From: G039029935 sp039029935
Lineage (GTDB): Bacteria > Chloroflexota > Anaerolineae > Caldilineales > Caldilineaceae
Direction of reading: 5' to 3'
Assembly: GCA_039029935.1 (NCBI GenBank)
Contig: JBCCFC010000815.1
Span: 1 to 6,428 of the forward strand
DNA: 6,428 nt
Made by a program: the position numbers and the translations under genes. Numbering within the stretch: position 1 is the stretch's first letter; every line of letters begins with the position of its first letter. Shown here one piece after another: positions 6,228 to 6,428 of this stretch. Under the pieces are notes generated by a model that was given only the letters and a program-made list of their open reading frames with translations, did not search any database and was not told the DNA's origin.

Positions 6228-6428
6228 TTAAGATTGATTCATCGGCTTGCATTCCATAAGAATGTACTTTGTCCAGCCCTCATTAGAAATTGTGGAGTTA
6301 GCACTCTCTAGTGCGGGGGCCGGTCGCACACAAAACAGTCGGCATTAGAGATTGCTAACTCCACAATTTCTAATGAGGGCTGGACAAAGTACATTCTTAT
6401 GGAATGCAAGCCGATGAATCAATCTTAA
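6228..6428. repeat. 201-bp near-perfect inverted repeat (MITE-like or foldback element)
   Basis: Bases 6228-6303 are an exact reverse complement of 6353-6428, 76 bp without mismatch. Pairing continues inward to 6314/6342 with two mismatches (6304/6352 and 6311/6345), giving 85 of 87 paired positions around a 27-base G- and C-rich loop (6315-6341). The outer ends are TTAAGATTGATTC and its complement, so each end carries TTAA, which might be a target-site duplication or simply the palindromic tip. No ORF of note lies within. The right arm stops exactly at the window edge, so the true outer boundary is unknown. A non-autonomous miniature transposon, a foldback element, or an inverted duplication at a contig end are all possible. 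The stem is much longer than any normal terminator. Confidence 0.85.

Noticed and set aside
6284..6372. Possible integron attC-like site around the GTTAGC/GCTAAC pair near the loop
   Set aside because: The conserved seven-base core sequences and the spacer asymmetry of attC sites are not met, and no integrase or cassette is visible.
6228..6428. Long hairpin as an intrinsic terminator or structured RNA gene
   Set aside because: It lies upstream, not downstream, of the SDR gene, the stem is several times too long, and there is no T-tract within view. Mobile or foldback origin fits better.
1..6428. CRISPR array, tRNA, rRNA, transposase or toxin-antitoxin pair
   Set aside because: No regularly spaced direct repeats, cloverleaf-like sequence, or transposase or toxin motif was found on either strand.

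Overview
The window looks like bacterial genomic DNA of moderate GC, most plausibly from a filamentous or gliding member of the Chloroflexota (Herpetosiphon/Chloroflexus-like). That placement is an inference from protein style: a very large polytopic membrane protein of the GT39/PMT type carrying external PA14 and NHL modules, next to a tandem-domain SDR. No rRNA, tRNA or taxonomic marker gene is present to confirm it.

Layout: (1) Positions 1-120 are a diverged, inverted copy of positions 289-408. Read on the minus strand, they encode a homologue of residues about 27-65 of the large protein and run off the left edge, so a second family member, possibly 5'-truncated, lies divergently upstream. 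(2) Positions 121-213 are a non-coding gap with the large gene's upstream region. (3) Positions 214-4314 (+) encode a 1366-residue protein with about 15 membrane segments, a soluble spacer, two PA14-like domains and a C-terminal six-unit NHL-like beta-propeller. (4) Positions 4315-4399 form a short convergent intergenic gap with a small hairpin. (5) Positions 4400-6163 (-) encode a 587-residue protein with two complete classical SDR domains joined by a Pro/Gln/Thr-rich linker. (6) Positions 6164-6227 hold the SDR leader, with a good Shine-Dalgarno and a weak promoter candidate. (7) Positions 6228-6428 are a near-perfect 201-bp inverted repeat that ends exactly at the window edge.

The two complete genes converge, so they are not an operon and nothing shows that they share a pathway. 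The large protein is best read as a membrane glycosyltransferase-like enzyme with a large external carbohydrate/protein-binding region. The SDR is a cytoplasmic two-headed oxidoreductase of unknown substrate. I see no CRISPR array, RNA gene, transposase, phage gene or recognisable defence system. The least ordinary items are the inverted truncated paralogue at the left edge, the GT39-like/PA14/NHL fusion, the two-cofactor appearance of the tandem SDR, and the long terminal hairpin element.
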